From: Halalkalibacter oceani
Lineage (GTDB): Bacteria; Bacillota; Bacilli; Bacillales; Bacillaceae_D
Direction of reading: 5' to 3'
DNA length: 64,000 bases
Assembly (NCBI RefSeq): GCF_023715605.1
Contig: NZ_JAMBOL010000010.1
Span: forward strand, 62,001 to 126,000
Shown here: piece after piece, positions 1-9,583 of the stretch
How the letters are laid out: every line of letters starts with the position of its first letter
Numbering within the stretch: the stretch's first letter is position 1
The notes under the pieces: generated by a model
What the model was told of the DNA's origin: nothing
Seen by the model: the letters and a program-made list of their open reading frames with translations, nothing else
The model's database searches: none
Position numbers and translations under genes: made by a program

Positions 1-253
1 TTTGGTAAAGCTGTTGTGAGCAGATTTCTCATAAGGCTTATGGCGAGTGACGCCTGCGCGCGTACCAGATTACAAGCCGCCTCTTTTCCGCCACCAAAAA
101 AAAACGAGGCTGAGAGAAAAGGGTGTGTTTTCACCTTTATCTCAAGCCTCTAAGCAATGAGCAAGCCGTCACGAGCTTTCTGTAATGTGACGGACCTCTG
201 CGCCACTGTCATTTTTTCTCGTAAGTCCGCTTTTATCTTATCACTGCATCCGC
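1..253. repeat. Intergenic repeat/terminator region downstream of cstA
   Basis: No gene is seen here. Positions 107-151 form a long imperfect hairpin (GAGGCT...AGCCTC outer arms, AAGGGTG/CACCTTT inner arms) and 174-201 a second one (CCGTCAC/GTGACGG). Positions 8-50 resemble a decayed copy of the GTTGTGAG palindrome module found at 6290, 28925 and 34190. The first hairpin is placed to terminate the leftward cstA transcript. It belongs to the dispersed repeat family described in the findings. Confidence 0.55.
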
Positions 254-1870
254 TTACATTTTGATCGTAGAATCTGCTTCTTCTTCAAAGATCGAACGCC
301 ATCCTTCAAGCGCCAGGAATATACAGAGAACAAATAAGACGAAGGCTGAACCGAACAGCAGCCAGTTGCTTGCTACAAAATTGTTGTACATCAATACACC
401 GAGGGCGGCAACCGTCACTAAAAACATAAATACCATCGGGATGACGACATAGAAATTACGGGCGCCTGTCTTCTTAAGCCAAACAGCGACAGCCAGCAAG
501 GCAAGGGCACCGAGCATCTGATTGGCCGATCCGAATAATGGCCAAACCTGCTCCCATGTGCCAGTTAAAGCAAGAGCAGCAGCACCGATCAATCCTGTCA
601 CTGTTGCAACATGACTGTTTTGAAAAGCTTGCGGCGCCCGGTTTTCAGTGATTTCTTGAACAGCGTAACGCATTAGACGCGTCGCTGAATCAAGAGTCGT
701 CAACAGAAAAGCTGAAGCCGTCAAAGCAGTAAACGTTACCGCGACTGATTCAGAGATACCCCAGAACGACATAAAATAGCCGATTCCTGCTGCGAATGTT
801 CCAATCGGGCCACCTAGCGCCTCTAAGCGGGCGGCAAAATCCGCTTGGGTTAAATAGGCAACAGAGCCAATCGCGATGATCGCCAAGAAGGCTTCAAGCA
901 GCATCCCGCCATAGGCGATAAATTTCCCATTTCGCTCATTATCAAGCTGCTTCGCTGTTGTTCCGGATGAAACAAGGGAATGAAAGCCGGAAATCGCCCC
1001 GCAGGCAATGGTAATAAACAGAATCGGAAATAGGAAGCCCATCGTTTCATGATTAAAGCCCGTGTACGCCGGTAGTTGAATCGTCGGAGCCGCAATCAAA
1101 ATTCCGACAGTCGCACCAATGATCATTCCATATAACAAGAAAGCGTTTAAATAATCACGCGGCTGAAGCAGCAGCCAGACTGGCATGACGGAAGCCACGT
1201 ACGCATAGCCGAGCAAGATCAGCGACCATGTCGTCGCGCTTAAATGCAACGGAAATGAAATGCCGACCCAAATCGCAATCAGCATCGCCACGACCCCTAA
1301 AATGCTACTAATGATAAAATTCGTCCGCAATTGGTTAACTAAAAACCCGAAAATAATAGCAATTCCGATGAATAACATCGATGCCGTCGCCGCTTCCGGT
1401 ACGGACACAAATGTATTCGCCACCAAAATCATGAAAACACCGACGATCAGGATCAGGGTCGCAATCGAAAAGGTGAGAAACAGCACTTGCCCTCTGCCAC
1501 CCATATATTCCTTAATAATGGTACCAATCGACTGTGCTTTATGACGAATGGAAGCCTGAAGCGAGGTATAATCGTGGACACCGCCAATGAATATACTTCC
1601 GACAATAATCCAGATAACAGCGGGTAACCAGCCAAAGACAACGGCCGCAATCGGACCGGTTATCGGCCCTCCTCCGGCAATGGTTGCGAAATGGTGACCT
1701 AAAAGCACCGGTTTTTTCGCCGGTACGTATTCCACGCCATCATTGACGGTCATCGCTGGTGTCTCGCGCCCCGGATCGACTTTCAGCTCGCGCTCAAGAA
1801 ATCTTCCATAAATTCGATAAGCGAATAGAAGAATAACGCCGGAAATCAATAATAAAACTAAAAAGTTCAT
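254..1870 (-). CDS. cstA: Carbon starvation protein CstA (peptide/pyruvate-type transporter)
   Basis: This is a polytopic membrane protein of 538 residues with well over ten hydrophobic segments. Near the N-terminus it carries the family signature LLGHHFATIAGGGPITGP (about residues 56-73), followed by GVHDYTSL. Family members are transporters for peptides or pyruvate that are induced when carbon is short; which substrate applies here cannot be read from sequence. It is somewhat shorter than the roughly 600-700 residues of several relatives. The ATG overlaps the stop of the upstream 177-residue gene by four bases (ATGA), so the two are probably translationally coupled. A hairpin at 107-151 would end the transcript. 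Confidence 0.93.
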   Translation of the reverse strand: MNFLVLLLISGVILLFAYRIYGRFLERELKVDPGRETPAMTVNDGVEYVPAKKPVLLGHHFATIAGGGPITGPIAAVVFGWLPAVIWIIVGSIFIGGVHDYTSLQASIRHKAQSIGTIIKEYMGGRGQVLFLTFSIATLILIVGVFMILVANTFVSVPEAATASMLFIGIAIIFGFLVNQLRTNFIISSILGVVAMLIAIWVGISFPLHLSATTWSLILLGYAYVASVMPVWLLLQPRDYLNAFLLYGMIIGATVGILIAAPTIQLPAYTGFNHETMGFLFPILFITIACGAISGFHSLVSSGTTAKQLDNERNGKFIAYGGMLLEAFLAIIAIGSVAYLTQADFAARLEALGGPIGTFAAGIGYFMSFWGISESVAVTFTALTASAFLLTTLDSATRLMRYAVQEITENRAPQAFQNSHVATVTGLIGAAALALTGTWEQVWPLFGSANQMLGALALLAVAVWLKKTGARNFYVVIPMVFMFLVTVAALGVLMYNNFVASNWLLFGSAFVLFVLCIFLALEGWRSIFEEEADSTIKM

Positions 1871-2400
1871 GACTTCGCTTCCTCCTTTGTTAAGGCATTT
1901 TCAAACCCTTTAACAAACTCTCTCCCTTTTTTGTGCACAAACACATTTTTCTCTTGTAAACTCACGACGGCCATATAGCGATCAGCCCAACCATGCCAGC
2001 CATATTTCAAAAATTTGATTTTACGCGCCCGCTGTATCTCCTTCTGTACCTTCTTGTCAACCGGACCATCTACGACAATGACCCCGAGGAAATAAGTCGA
2101 CATATGCTCCTGTTTTTTCGGTACAAAAGAAGGAATATGTTTATCTATTTCAGCGGCAAATCGCCTGACTTCGGCCACGCTGAGAGCTTGCTCCGCCTTC
2201 CTGACGAACACATATTGTTGATTTTCCACGCTCCATACTTTGATCGATTTCGTCATCAAGTATTTTTCATCCCGCCGTTTAAATTCAGCATAAAAAGCGA
2301 GTGGAAGCTCTCCAATTTTTTCATCGCGGTAGACATTAAACTGCATTGTGTACTGGTTCGCCATCGTATTCAAATATTTGTCTACACCGGTTTGTGCCAT
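1867..2400 (-). CDS. Conserved hypothetical protein coupled to cstA
   Basis: The product is a soluble, lysine-rich protein of 177 residues without signal peptide or membrane segment. I do not recognise a named family with certainty. It is preceded by a good ribosome binding site (GAGGTGG, eight bases before the ATG) and its last codons overlap the cstA start, which argues for a function tied to CstA. Visible features are a mixed alpha/beta N-terminal half and a basic stretch (KKVQKEIQRARKIKFLKYG, about residues 118-136). A role as accessory or regulatory partner of the transporter is inference from gene order only. Confidence 0.75.
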   Translation of the reverse strand: MAQTGVDKYLNTMANQYTMQFNVYRDEKIGELPLAFYAEFKRRDEKYLMTKSIKVWSVENQQYVFVRKAEQALSVAEVRRFAAEIDKHIPSFVPKKQEHMSTYFLGVIVVDGPVDKKVQKEIQRARKIKFLKYGWHGWADRYMAVVSLQEKNVFVHKKGREFVKGFENALTKEEAKS

Positions 2401-2623
2401 CTTCTTACCACCTCAGCTACACTTTTGTTCTCATTCCCCCTCTCACAGCGCCGACTATCTCCCCCTTTAGAAGTTTATTCCTGCTACTGGATAATTAGTA
2501 GGAATATTCAATCAATTTAAAACTCTTCTAAATTATACATTATTTCAGAAAAGAATCGAACCAATCTAAAGACCTGTATAACTTACTGAAAATGGATGGA
2601 GGCATCTTCGACGTTTTTCATGA

Positions 2624-2663
2624 AAAAAGGGCCTCGAAAGCCACTGCCTTCGAAACCCTTTTA
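2624..2663 (-). terminator. Hairpin downstream of the EIIA-Glc gene
   Basis: AAAAGGG and CCCTTTT arms flank imperfectly paired CGAAAG/CTTCG, with a T-rich run on the minus strand. The position is right for the end of the leftward EIIA transcript. Confidence 0.6.
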
Positions 2664-2683
2664 GTAAACCCGGCCCTATGGCC

Positions 2684-3202
2684 TTACTTTGAATGTTTAA
2701 CCGTCAAAAGCGGCGTTTCTCCCGCCACCGTTGCGCTCGCCGGCTCTTTAATGACACTGTCCCTCTGATCTTGATTGGTGATGATCACAGGCGTTAAGGC
2801 ACTGGCCGCTTTTTCTTTCACAAGATTGAGATCAAACTCGACCAGCAAGTCGCCGACTCGAACCTGATCGCCCTCTTTCACGTGGGCTTTGAAGCCTTCT
2901 CCATCCATCGTAACGGTTTCAAGGCCGATATGGATCAGCACTTCTGCTCCGCCTGCAGTCTTAATTCCGACCGCATGCTTCGTTGGAAAAACCTGAACAA
3001 TCTCACCTGAAACCGGAGCAAGCACGGTTCCGTCAGCCGGATCAATCGCAAACCCGTCTCCCATCATTTTCTGAGAAAACGTCGGATCCGGTACATCTTC
3101 TATAGGAACAAGCTTTCCCGTTAAAGGAGCGTGAACCATCTCTTCCTTAGGTTGAATTGGGGAAGCTTCTTTTTTATCAAGCCCGAATAATTTTTTTAAC
3201 AT
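2684..3202 (-). CDS. PTS glucose-family EIIA component (stand-alone Crr-like)
   Basis: The protein (172 residues) is a free-standing EIIA-Glc domain, which accepts phosphate from HPr and passes it to an EIIB domain of a glucose/N-acetylglucosamine-family permease. The start VHAPLTGKLVPI, the pair TKHAVGI (His76) and VLIHIGLETV (His91, the expected phosphorylated histidine) are all present. A charged N-terminal segment of about 20 residues precedes the domain. Nothing PTS-related lies beside it, so its partner EIICB is encoded elsewhere. In Bacillus relatives such single EIIA proteins can serve several permeases; that is family knowledge, not shown here. Confidence 0.92.
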   Translation of the reverse strand: MLKKLFGLDKKEASPIQPKEEMVHAPLTGKLVPIEDVPDPTFSQKMMGDGFAIDPADGTVLAPVSGEIVQVFPTKHAVGIKTAGGAEVLIHIGLETVTMDGEGFKAHVKEGDQVRVGDLLVEFDLNLVKEKAASALTPVIITNQDQRDSVIKEPASATVAGETPLLTVKHSK

Positions 3203-3428
3203 CGTTTTTCGTCACCTCTCTGGAGTTTTCCCTCAGTTAGATTCTTTCTTGTTACTTTACCCTTCGTGTTTCATTATCAAACAACTTTGTTCCTTTTTTC
3301 AAGAGAGATATCTCAATTGTTTCCTGAAATATCAGTAATGACGGCAGAACTGTACCGAAACGTTCAAAATCCTTCTTTATGATCCATGCCTGGATAAAGA
3401 TGTACAGCTAATTTCCGCATTTGATGAG

Positions 3429-3456
3429 ACCGTCCCCTGCCCCGATGCATAGTCTA
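3429..3456 (+). promoter_or_regulatory. Candidate sigma-K promoter for the YjcZ-type gene
   Basis: AC at 3429-3430, a 17-base spacer and CATAGTCTA at 3448-3456 match the sigma-K pattern AC-N16/17-CATANNNTA. It lies 33 bases before the start codon of a predicted sporulation protein, which fits mother-cell late expression. Seen by eye only. Confidence 0.5.
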
Positions 3457-3488
3457 TACTATCTTCTGATGAAAGGCGGTGGATAAAC

Positions 3489-3665
3489 ATGGGATTCTTC
3501 GGCGGATCAGGCTGCGGCTGCGGAGGTTACGGCGGCGGCTATGGATATGGACCGGTTGCCGGTGCTGGCTACGGCGGTGGCGGTTATGGCTGCGGTGGCG
3601 GCTTTGCGTTAATCGTAGTCTTGTTTATTTTGTTGGTTATTATCGGTGCTTCTTATTGTAAGTAA
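3489..3665 (+). CDS. YjcZ-family sporulation protein
   Basis: This 58-residue protein is easily missed. The first 37 residues are Gly/Tyr/Cys rich ([17 protein letters not shown], then more GGY repeats), and the C-terminal 20 residues are one hydrophobic helix ([19 protein letters not shown]). That is the usual architecture of the YjcZ family of small spore-associated proteins. A purine-rich site (AAAGGCGGTGG) precedes the ATG, a sigma-K-like promoter lies upstream and a strong terminator follows. It is a single-gene unit. Confidence 0.85.
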   Translation: MGFFGGSGCGCGGYGGGYGYGPVAGAGYGGGGYGCGGGFALIVVLFILLVIIGASYCK

Positions 3666-3675
3666 GAAAAACCGA

Positions 3676-3723
3676 TGGGGGGCTCCGCTGGAAAATGTTA
3701 AAGCAGGAGCCCCTGCTTTTTTG
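3676..3723 (+). terminator. Terminator after the YjcZ-type gene
   Basis: GGGGCTCC pairs with GGAGCCCC across an A-rich loop and is followed by CTGCTTTTTTGC, a Rho-independent layout on the plus strand. Confidence 0.75.
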
Positions 3724-3850
3724 CTTTCCAACGGCAATGGGCGAATGAATTTTCAGAAATATAGGCTAACATTCGTTTTTTTCGAAAAAACCTTTTATTA
3801 TCTTTTGTTTTGTTCTATACTATCCCCTATATACAAACAATCAGCCAATT

Positions 3851-4631
<781 letters not shown>

Positions 4632-4644
4632 GGAGAGAATGCAG

Positions 4645-6156
4645 ATGTCTACGAAAGAAATTCATTATCCATTATATAAAAAAGAAGATACAGATGCTTT
4701 TTTTGCCTTATTTCAAAACAACCTCGCTAATTTTGTCGTCATTGCCGTGACGATGCTTGGGCTTGGCTTTCCGGCAAGTATTGTTTTTGGAAAAGTGATT
4801 CCCGGAGCGGCCGTTGCTGTCATTGTCGGCAATCTTTATTATGCGTATATGGCGAAACGCCTCGCCCAAAAGGAAGGCCGGACGGATGTCACCGCCCTTT
4901 CCTACGGGATCAGCACCCCTGTCATGTTTGTCTTTTTATTTGGTGTCCTCGTCCCGGCCCACGCCTTGACCGGTGATCACGAGCTCGCCTGGAAAATCGC
5001 TGTCGCCGCCGCCTTTTTAAGCGGTCTCGTTGAAGCTCTTGTCAGCTTCAGCGGCAACTGGATTCGCGCACGTCTGCCCCGCGCTGCCCTGCTCGGTGCG
5101 ATCGCCGGGGTAGCGCTGACGTTTGTCGCCGGGGAAATGCTATTTAACACCTTCTCCATCCCGGTTGTCGGTCTTGTGTCACTTGCGATCATTCTTGTTG
5201 GTATTGTCGGTAAAATCGCGATGCCGTTTCGCATTCCGGCTTCTCTCTTTGCCGTCCTCGCCGGTACAGTGCTTGCTTTCGCGCTCGGTTTTCAATCGCC
5301 TGAACAAATTAGAGAAGGATTGGCAAACATCGGCTTCTACCCACTCCTGCCTTCGCTTGCACCATTTGAAGGAATGAGCTACCTGTTCGGCGCTCTAATC
5401 GGGATTTTGGCCGTGCTGATTCCGATTACTCTTTATAATGCGATTGAGACGATGAACAATGTCGATGCGATGGCTGCTGCCGGAGACTCCTACGACATCC
5501 GCGAATGCCAGGCGGTTGATGGCATTGGGACGATGATTGGTGCGATTTTTGGCGGCTTGTTTCCGACTACGGTGTACATCGCTACAGTCGGCTCAAAGGA
5601 AATGGGAGCTGGCCGGGGCTACAGCATTTTAAATGCGATCGTCTTTGCGCTCGCGGCCATGAGTGGTGTGATTGCTGCACTGGCTGCGATTATTCCATTG
5701 GCCGCTGTTGCGCCGATCCTCGTATTTGTCGGAATGTCAATGATCGGTACAGCTTTTGTATCAAATGAAAAGAAATATTACCCGGCCGTTGCGTTGGCGA
5801 TGCTTCCTTATCTCGCCAACTATGTGATGACCCGCTTTAATAATGCCGCCGGAGAAGTGGTAGCCGGTATTTCAGAAGGAATTGTACCACTCGGTCAAGG
5901 GGCAATGTTCACGGCGATCCTGCTCGGAGCGATGACGGTCGCAATCATTGATCGCCAGTTCCGTCAGGCGACAATTTTCGCCCTTATCGCCGCACTGCTG
6001 TCATTTGTCGGCTTCATGCACGCTCCGGCTCTCGCATTCAATGCGGCAGGCGATTTCGCCGTTGGCTATATGCTAGTCGCCGTATTCTTCATCTACTGCG
6101 CCTTTGCCACACGTACAGCCGCCACAGCCGAAGACCCGCTGAAAAAAGCGGCATAA
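4645..6156 (+). CDS. Xanthine/uracil/AzgA-like purine permease
   Basis: This is a hydrophobic protein of 503 residues with about 12-14 membrane segments. The conserved block ETMNNVDAMAAAGDSY followed by a G-rich stretch and the PTTVYIATVG segment place it with NCS2/AzgA-like nucleobase permeases. It does not look like the usual Bacillus PbuX partner of xpt, so the riboswitch drives a different transporter here. The ATG at 4645 has an ideal distance from AAGGAGAG; the ATG at 4639 would sit almost on the ribosome site. It shares the riboswitch-controlled transcript with xpt, so guanine or xanthine is the likely cargo (inference). Confidence 0.85.
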   Translation: MSTKEIHYPLYKKEDTDAFFALFQNNLANFVVIAVTMLGLGFPASIVFGKVIPGAAVAVIVGNLYYAYMAKRLAQKEGRTDVTALSYGISTPVMFVFLFGVLVPAHALTGDHELAWKIAVAAAFLSGLVEALVSFSGNWIRARLPRAALLGAIAGVALTFVAGEMLFNTFSIPVVGLVSLAIILVGIVGKIAMPFRIPASLFAVLAGTVLAFALGFQSPEQIREGLANIGFYPLLPSLAPFEGMSYLFGALIGILAVLIPITLYNAIETMNNVDAMAAAGDSYDIRECQAVDGIGTMIGAIFGGLFPTTVYIATVGSKEMGAGRGYSILNAIVFALAAMSGVIAALAAIIPLAAVAPILVFVGMSMIGTAFVSNEKKYYPAVALAMLPYLANYVMTRFNNAAGEVVAGISEGIVPLGQGAMFTAILLGAMTVAIIDRQFRQATIFALIAALLSFVGFMHAPALAFNAAGDFAVGYMLVAVFFIYCAFATRTAATAEDPLKKAA

Positions 6157-6161
6157 GAAAA

Positions 6162-6202
6162 GAGCTTAGAGAAAAGGGAAAGCTACCCTTTTCTCTAAGC
6201 TC
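6162..6202 (+). terminator. Terminator after the purine permease
   Basis: A near-perfect 17-base stem, GAGCTTAGAGAAAAGGG with its complement, around a seven-base loop. It is symmetrical, so it may act in both directions, and it is part of the repeat family. Confidence 0.75.
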
Positions 6203-6274
6203 GAAGCAATATGAAAGCATGCGCCTGCTTTAAAAACCATGTGCGGATTTCACTCACCATTTCGGGGATGTGCC

Positions 6275-6412
6275 ATGCAATGGCTTCACACGCCACAAGC
6301 CCGTTGTGAGAAACCCACTCACAACGGGCTTTAAAAGATCGTGGCGGTTCCGCTCATTGCTTAGAGAGGCTGGGAAAAAGGTAAAAAAACAACCTTTGTC
6401 CCAGTCTCTTCT
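6275..6412 (-). repeat. Composite intergenic repeat, inverted copy
   Basis: On the minus strand this reads hairpin GAGACTGGGACAAAGGT..., then GAGCGGAACCGCCACGATC, then the 13-base inverted repeat AGCCCGTTGTGAG...CTCACAACGGGCT and GTGGCGTGTGAAGCC. The first hairpin (6363-6410) also terminates the SDR gene that ends at 6411. Matching copies are at 28866-28990 and 34121-34235. Confidence 0.7.
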
Positions 6413-7151
6413 ACTGTTCATAAATCATTTTGCGGGTCATGCCTCCGTCGATCGTGATGTTCTCTCCGTTAATAAAGGAATTGTCGTCGTCTGCGAGAAA
6501 CAGACAAGCTCGGGCGATATCGTCAGGTTCGCCGACGCGCTTGGAAAAATGCTGGGCGTGATCCTGCTCGCGCAGCTCTTCCCGCTTTCCAGTATGAATC
6601 CAGCCTGGACTGATCGCATTCACCCGGATTCCTTCTTCTTGAAAGGAGGCGGCCAACGCATGCGTCAGCGCGACAATTCCGCCCTTTGAAGCGGCATACG
6701 CTTCCGAATGCGGTTCAGACATTACAGCACGGGTCGAAGCGATATTAATGATCGCCCCTTTTTTCTGCTTGCGCATCACTTTCGCAGCCTCTCTTGAAAA
6801 AAGAAAGACGCTTCTTACATTCGTCGCGAGAATATCATCCCATGCAGATGCGCTAAGATCAAAAGGAGAGCACCATTGCGATTTGCCCGCATTGTTAATC
6901 AGAACATCGATTCTGCCAAATTGTTGCTGAACGTGGCTGACAAGCTCGATAATTTGCTCTTCGCTCCTGACATCACAGCGGATCGGATGAGCTTCACCAT
7001 TCTGCTTTCGGATACCGGCAACCACTTCCCTCGCTCTATCTAATTCGACGTCGGCCAGGATGACGATGGCTCCGCTTTTGGCGAACGCCCGGGAAACGGC
7101 TGCGCCGATCCCTTGAGCCGCTCCTGTTACAATGACAACACGTTTATCCAT
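6411..7151 (-). CDS. SDR-family NAD(P)-dependent oxidoreductase
   Basis: A classical short-chain dehydrogenase of 246 residues. TGAAQGIGAAVS is the nucleotide-binding loop (about residues 9-20), NNAG follows beta-4 (about 86-89), and Ser in NIASTRA plus YAASK give the catalytic Ser-Tyr-Lys. The end has the usual GENITIDGGMTRKM. Closest in type to 3-oxoacyl-ACP reductase/glucose dehydrogenase-like SDRs; the substrate is unknown. It is followed directly by a repeat-type terminator and preceded, 29 bases away, by the MFS gene in the same direction, so the two may be cotranscribed. Confidence 0.85.
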   Translation of the reverse strand: MDKRVVIVTGAAQGIGAAVSRAFAKSGAIVILADVELDRAREVVAGIRKQNGEAHPIRCDVRSEEQIIELVSHVQQQFGRIDVLINNAGKSQWCSPFDLSASAWDDILATNVRSVFLFSREAAKVMRKQKKGAIINIASTRAVMSEPHSEAYAASKGGIVALTHALAASFQEEGIRVNAISPGWIHTGKREELREQDHAQHFSKRVGEPDDIARACLFLADDDNSFINGENITIDGGMTRKMIYEQ

Positions 7152-7180
7152 TTTCCCCCTCCTTTTGTCTCCAGTATAGC

Positions 7181-8401
7181 CTAGCTTACCTGCTTTTGAA
7201 AAAGAACACGATCCTGGGCGGCATACATACCTGTCACGATCATGACGAGACTACATCCGATCAAGAGGAAAATCGCCGGTGTCCAGGAATGAAAGTGATC
7301 AAACAAATACCCCATGAACATCGGGCCGATCGCCGCTAAAAAATAGCCGCCGGATTGAGCCATCCCCGACAAATTAGCCGCCTCTACGCCATTGGATGTC
7401 CGCAAGCCGAATAACGTAAGGGCCAAACTGATCCCTGCGCCCTGCCCTAATCCAAGCAGGATGTTAAAAAGGGTAAGCGAAGCAACGCTTCCTCCGCTGT
7501 ACAGACCGATAAAGCCGACAAGATAAAGCGTAACAATCGCCAGCACAATCGGCCGCTGGCTCTTTAGCCGTACTGCCAGGATCGGAACGACGAGCGTCGC
7601 CGGCAAGCCGGCAATCTGCATCACCGTTAGCAACCAGCCCGCTGTCGGCACATCAACTCCACGGCTGACGAGAATTTCCGGCAGCCAGGCAATCAGGCAA
7701 TAAAAAATCGCCGACTGAAAGCCCATGAAGATCGTGACTTGCCAGGCTAATGGTGAACGGAAGAGCGAGCTGTTCGCTTCAAATACCGGTAACGTCTTTG
7801 GCTTGTGCTGTACGCGCAATTGCGGCAGCCAAATCAGCATGCCCGCTCCTGATAAAAGCGCCCAAACAGCTAATGCCTTTTGCCAGCCGAGCCCGAAAGT
7901 CTCCGCAAGCGGAATACTCAAGCCGGAAGCGAGAGCGGCCATCAGCGACATCGAAGTTGTAAACAGACCTGTCATGACGCCCATTTTTTCTGGATATTTT
8001 TCTTTCACAATTGCCAGGATCAGCACATTACAAATCGCGATCCCGAGACCGATCATCGCCGTCCCGACAAATAAAGCCGACAAGTACCCTGTAGAACGAA
8101 GCAAAATTCCAGCTGTTAGGACGACCAAAGCCAGAAAAACAACCGTTTCATTTCCGAGCCTTCTTCCCATTTTCGGGGCGACAATTGAAAAGACGCCAAA
8201 CGCCAGTAATGGCAATGTTGTCAAAAGCCCGATGGCCGTATTCGACATTCCCGTATCAGCACGGATCCAGCCAATTAACGGTCCAACCGATGTAATAGCC
8301 GAGCGCAAATTAAAAGCAGCAATAATGACGGCAGCAAGAAATAACCATGTGCGTAATGAAACATGCTTACTCCCAGCCAGAGCATTGTTCTTAATGTTCA
8401 T
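7181..8401 (-). CDS. MFS transporter, CynX/NimT family
   Basis: The product has 406 residues and about 12 membrane segments, with the arrangement NLRSAITSVGPLIGWI in helix 1 and a cytoplasmic PKMGRRLGNE loop. This is the cyanate/2-nitroimidazole transporter (CynX/NimT, Bacillus YycB-like) branch of the major facilitator superfamily. No cyanase or nitroreductase gene is next to it, so the substrate cannot be assigned. It starts at ATG 8401 after GGGGAGATCGAG. Confidence 0.85.
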   Translation of the reverse strand: MNIKNNALAGSKHVSLRTWLFLAAVIIAAFNLRSAITSVGPLIGWIRADTGMSNTAIGLLTTLPLLAFGVFSIVAPKMGRRLGNETVVFLALVVLTAGILLRSTGYLSALFVGTAMIGLGIAICNVLILAIVKEKYPEKMGVMTGLFTTSMSLMAALASGLSIPLAETFGLGWQKALAVWALLSGAGMLIWLPQLRVQHKPKTLPVFEANSSLFRSPLAWQVTIFMGFQSAIFYCLIAWLPEILVSRGVDVPTAGWLLTVMQIAGLPATLVVPILAVRLKSQRPIVLAIVTLYLVGFIGLYSGGSVASLTLFNILLGLGQGAGISLALTLFGLRTSNGVEAANLSGMAQSGGYFLAAIGPMFMGYLFDHFHSWTPAIFLLIGCSLVMIVTGMYAAQDRVLFQKQVS

Positions 8402-8671
8402 CTCGATCTCCCCTTATTTCATACCCGCACTTTTTCTTTCGTAATCCAGTGCGTGATATCATAAAATCTAACAATTATCAATTTCCATATTGTAACATGA
8501 AAATGTTCTTTAGTGTGACGAAATAATGACGCTATTTTCGTTGACGTAACCAATGACTTTTAAAAAAGCAACACCATTTCTTACGTTCACGCCTAGCAAC
8601 AGCAATTCATGTTTCATTTTCCTGATAATCGAGAATATAACTTAGAAAGCAGACTTAATGGAGGTGTCGCT

Positions 8672-8836
8672 ATGTATATCCTGCTGAGCTTTGTGCTGAT
8701 GATTTTCGCCGTTATCGGCACGACTTATCAGATTGGCAGTTTTGCTATTTATGTATTGCTGGCGCTAGCTTTTATTCTCCTTTCCGCCCATGTCCTCAAT
8801 CATGTGCCAAAACGTGAAAACATCACGGAGAAATAG
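8672..8836 (+). CDS. Small two-segment membrane protein
   Basis: This hydrophobic protein of 54 residues has two membrane segments (about 2-17 and 22-41) and a charged tail, VPKRENITEK. The ATG at 8672 follows GGAGGTG at a seven-base distance; the longer frame back to 8609 has no such site. I do not recognise a family. A repeat-type terminator follows immediately. Confidence 0.6.
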   Translation: MYILLSFVLMIFAVIGTTYQIGSFAIYVLLALAFILLSAHVLNHVPKRENITEK

Positions 8837-8851
8837 GCTGGCTGTTTTCAA

Positions 8852-8899
8852 GAGGCTGGGAAAAAGGTTGTTTTTTACCTTTTTCCCAGCTTCTTTTTT
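8852..8899 (+). terminator. Repeat-family terminator
   Basis: GAGGCTGGGAAAAAGGT pairs with ACCTTTTTCCCAGCTTC and is followed by a run of T. It is an isolated copy of the hairpin module only. Confidence 0.75.
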
Positions 8900-8978
8900 T
8901 ATGAAGTCAAATGATTATGAATGTTACTTAACTATGTGTTAAACTGTTTATATGTCACATTTCAACAGAGGTTTATGA

Positions 8979-9527
8979 ATGGAATATGTGGACCCGATCC
9001 GAAAGATCGAACAAATCAATCAAATTAAACAGCTATTAAAAGAGCGTTCTTCCCGTGATTATTTACTATTTGTCATCGGGATTAATACAGGACTTCGCAT
9101 TAACCAGCTGCTTCATCTCACCAGAAAAGATGTGCTGGCCCAAGACAGGATACGTGATTTTCTTATTGTTCCTTCCATCGATGAAGCGATTTATCTGAAT
9201 ACCAATGTTAAGAGAGCAATCGAGTATCATCTCGCTGAAATGAAACGGACGGACGATTATTTATTTGCTTCTGTCAAAACAGGCAAGCCGATTTCAAGGC
9301 AGCAGGCGTACCGCATTATTTCTCAGGCGGCTCAGCAAGTAGGCATCCCGGGAAAAATCGGTACCCATACATTGCGGAAAACCTTCGGCTATCATGCTTA
9401 CCGCCGCGGTATCGCAATCTCCTTTTTACAAAAACGCTTTAAACATAAAACCCGTACAACGACCTTGGACTACATTGGCGTAACATCTGAAGATAACCGA
9501 CCCCCAGAAATAGACGTCGATTTATAA
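8979..9527 (+). CDS. Short tyrosine recombinase / site-specific integrase
   Basis: The protein has 182 residues and consists of the catalytic domain alone. Arg in TGLRINQLLHL (about residue 46), Lys in VKTGKP, the HTLRKTFGYH box (about 132-141) and the nucleophile Tyr in TTLDYIG (about 170) are all visible, so the active site looks complete. Length and layout resemble Bacillus YoeC-type proteins rather than phage integrases, which carry an N-terminal arm-binding domain. No attachment site or phage gene lies nearby. Confidence 0.85.
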   Translation: MEYVDPIRKIEQINQIKQLLKERSSRDYLLFVIGINTGLRINQLLHLTRKDVLAQDRIRDFLIVPSIDEAIYLNTNVKRAIEYHLAEMKRTDDYLFASVKTGKPISRQQAYRIISQAAQQVGIPGKIGTHTLRKTFGYHAYRRGIAISFLQKRFKHKTRTTTLDYIGVTSEDNRPPEIDVDL

Positions 9528-9583
9528 TTCCTCTTTTACACGCAGATAGAGACAGAACAAATAAAGGAGTGGAGACCACTATC

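Noticed and set aside
8979-9527. Prophage or integrative element around the tyrosine recombinase
   Set aside because: No phage, transfer or attachment-site features are next to it; it resembles a resident short recombinase.
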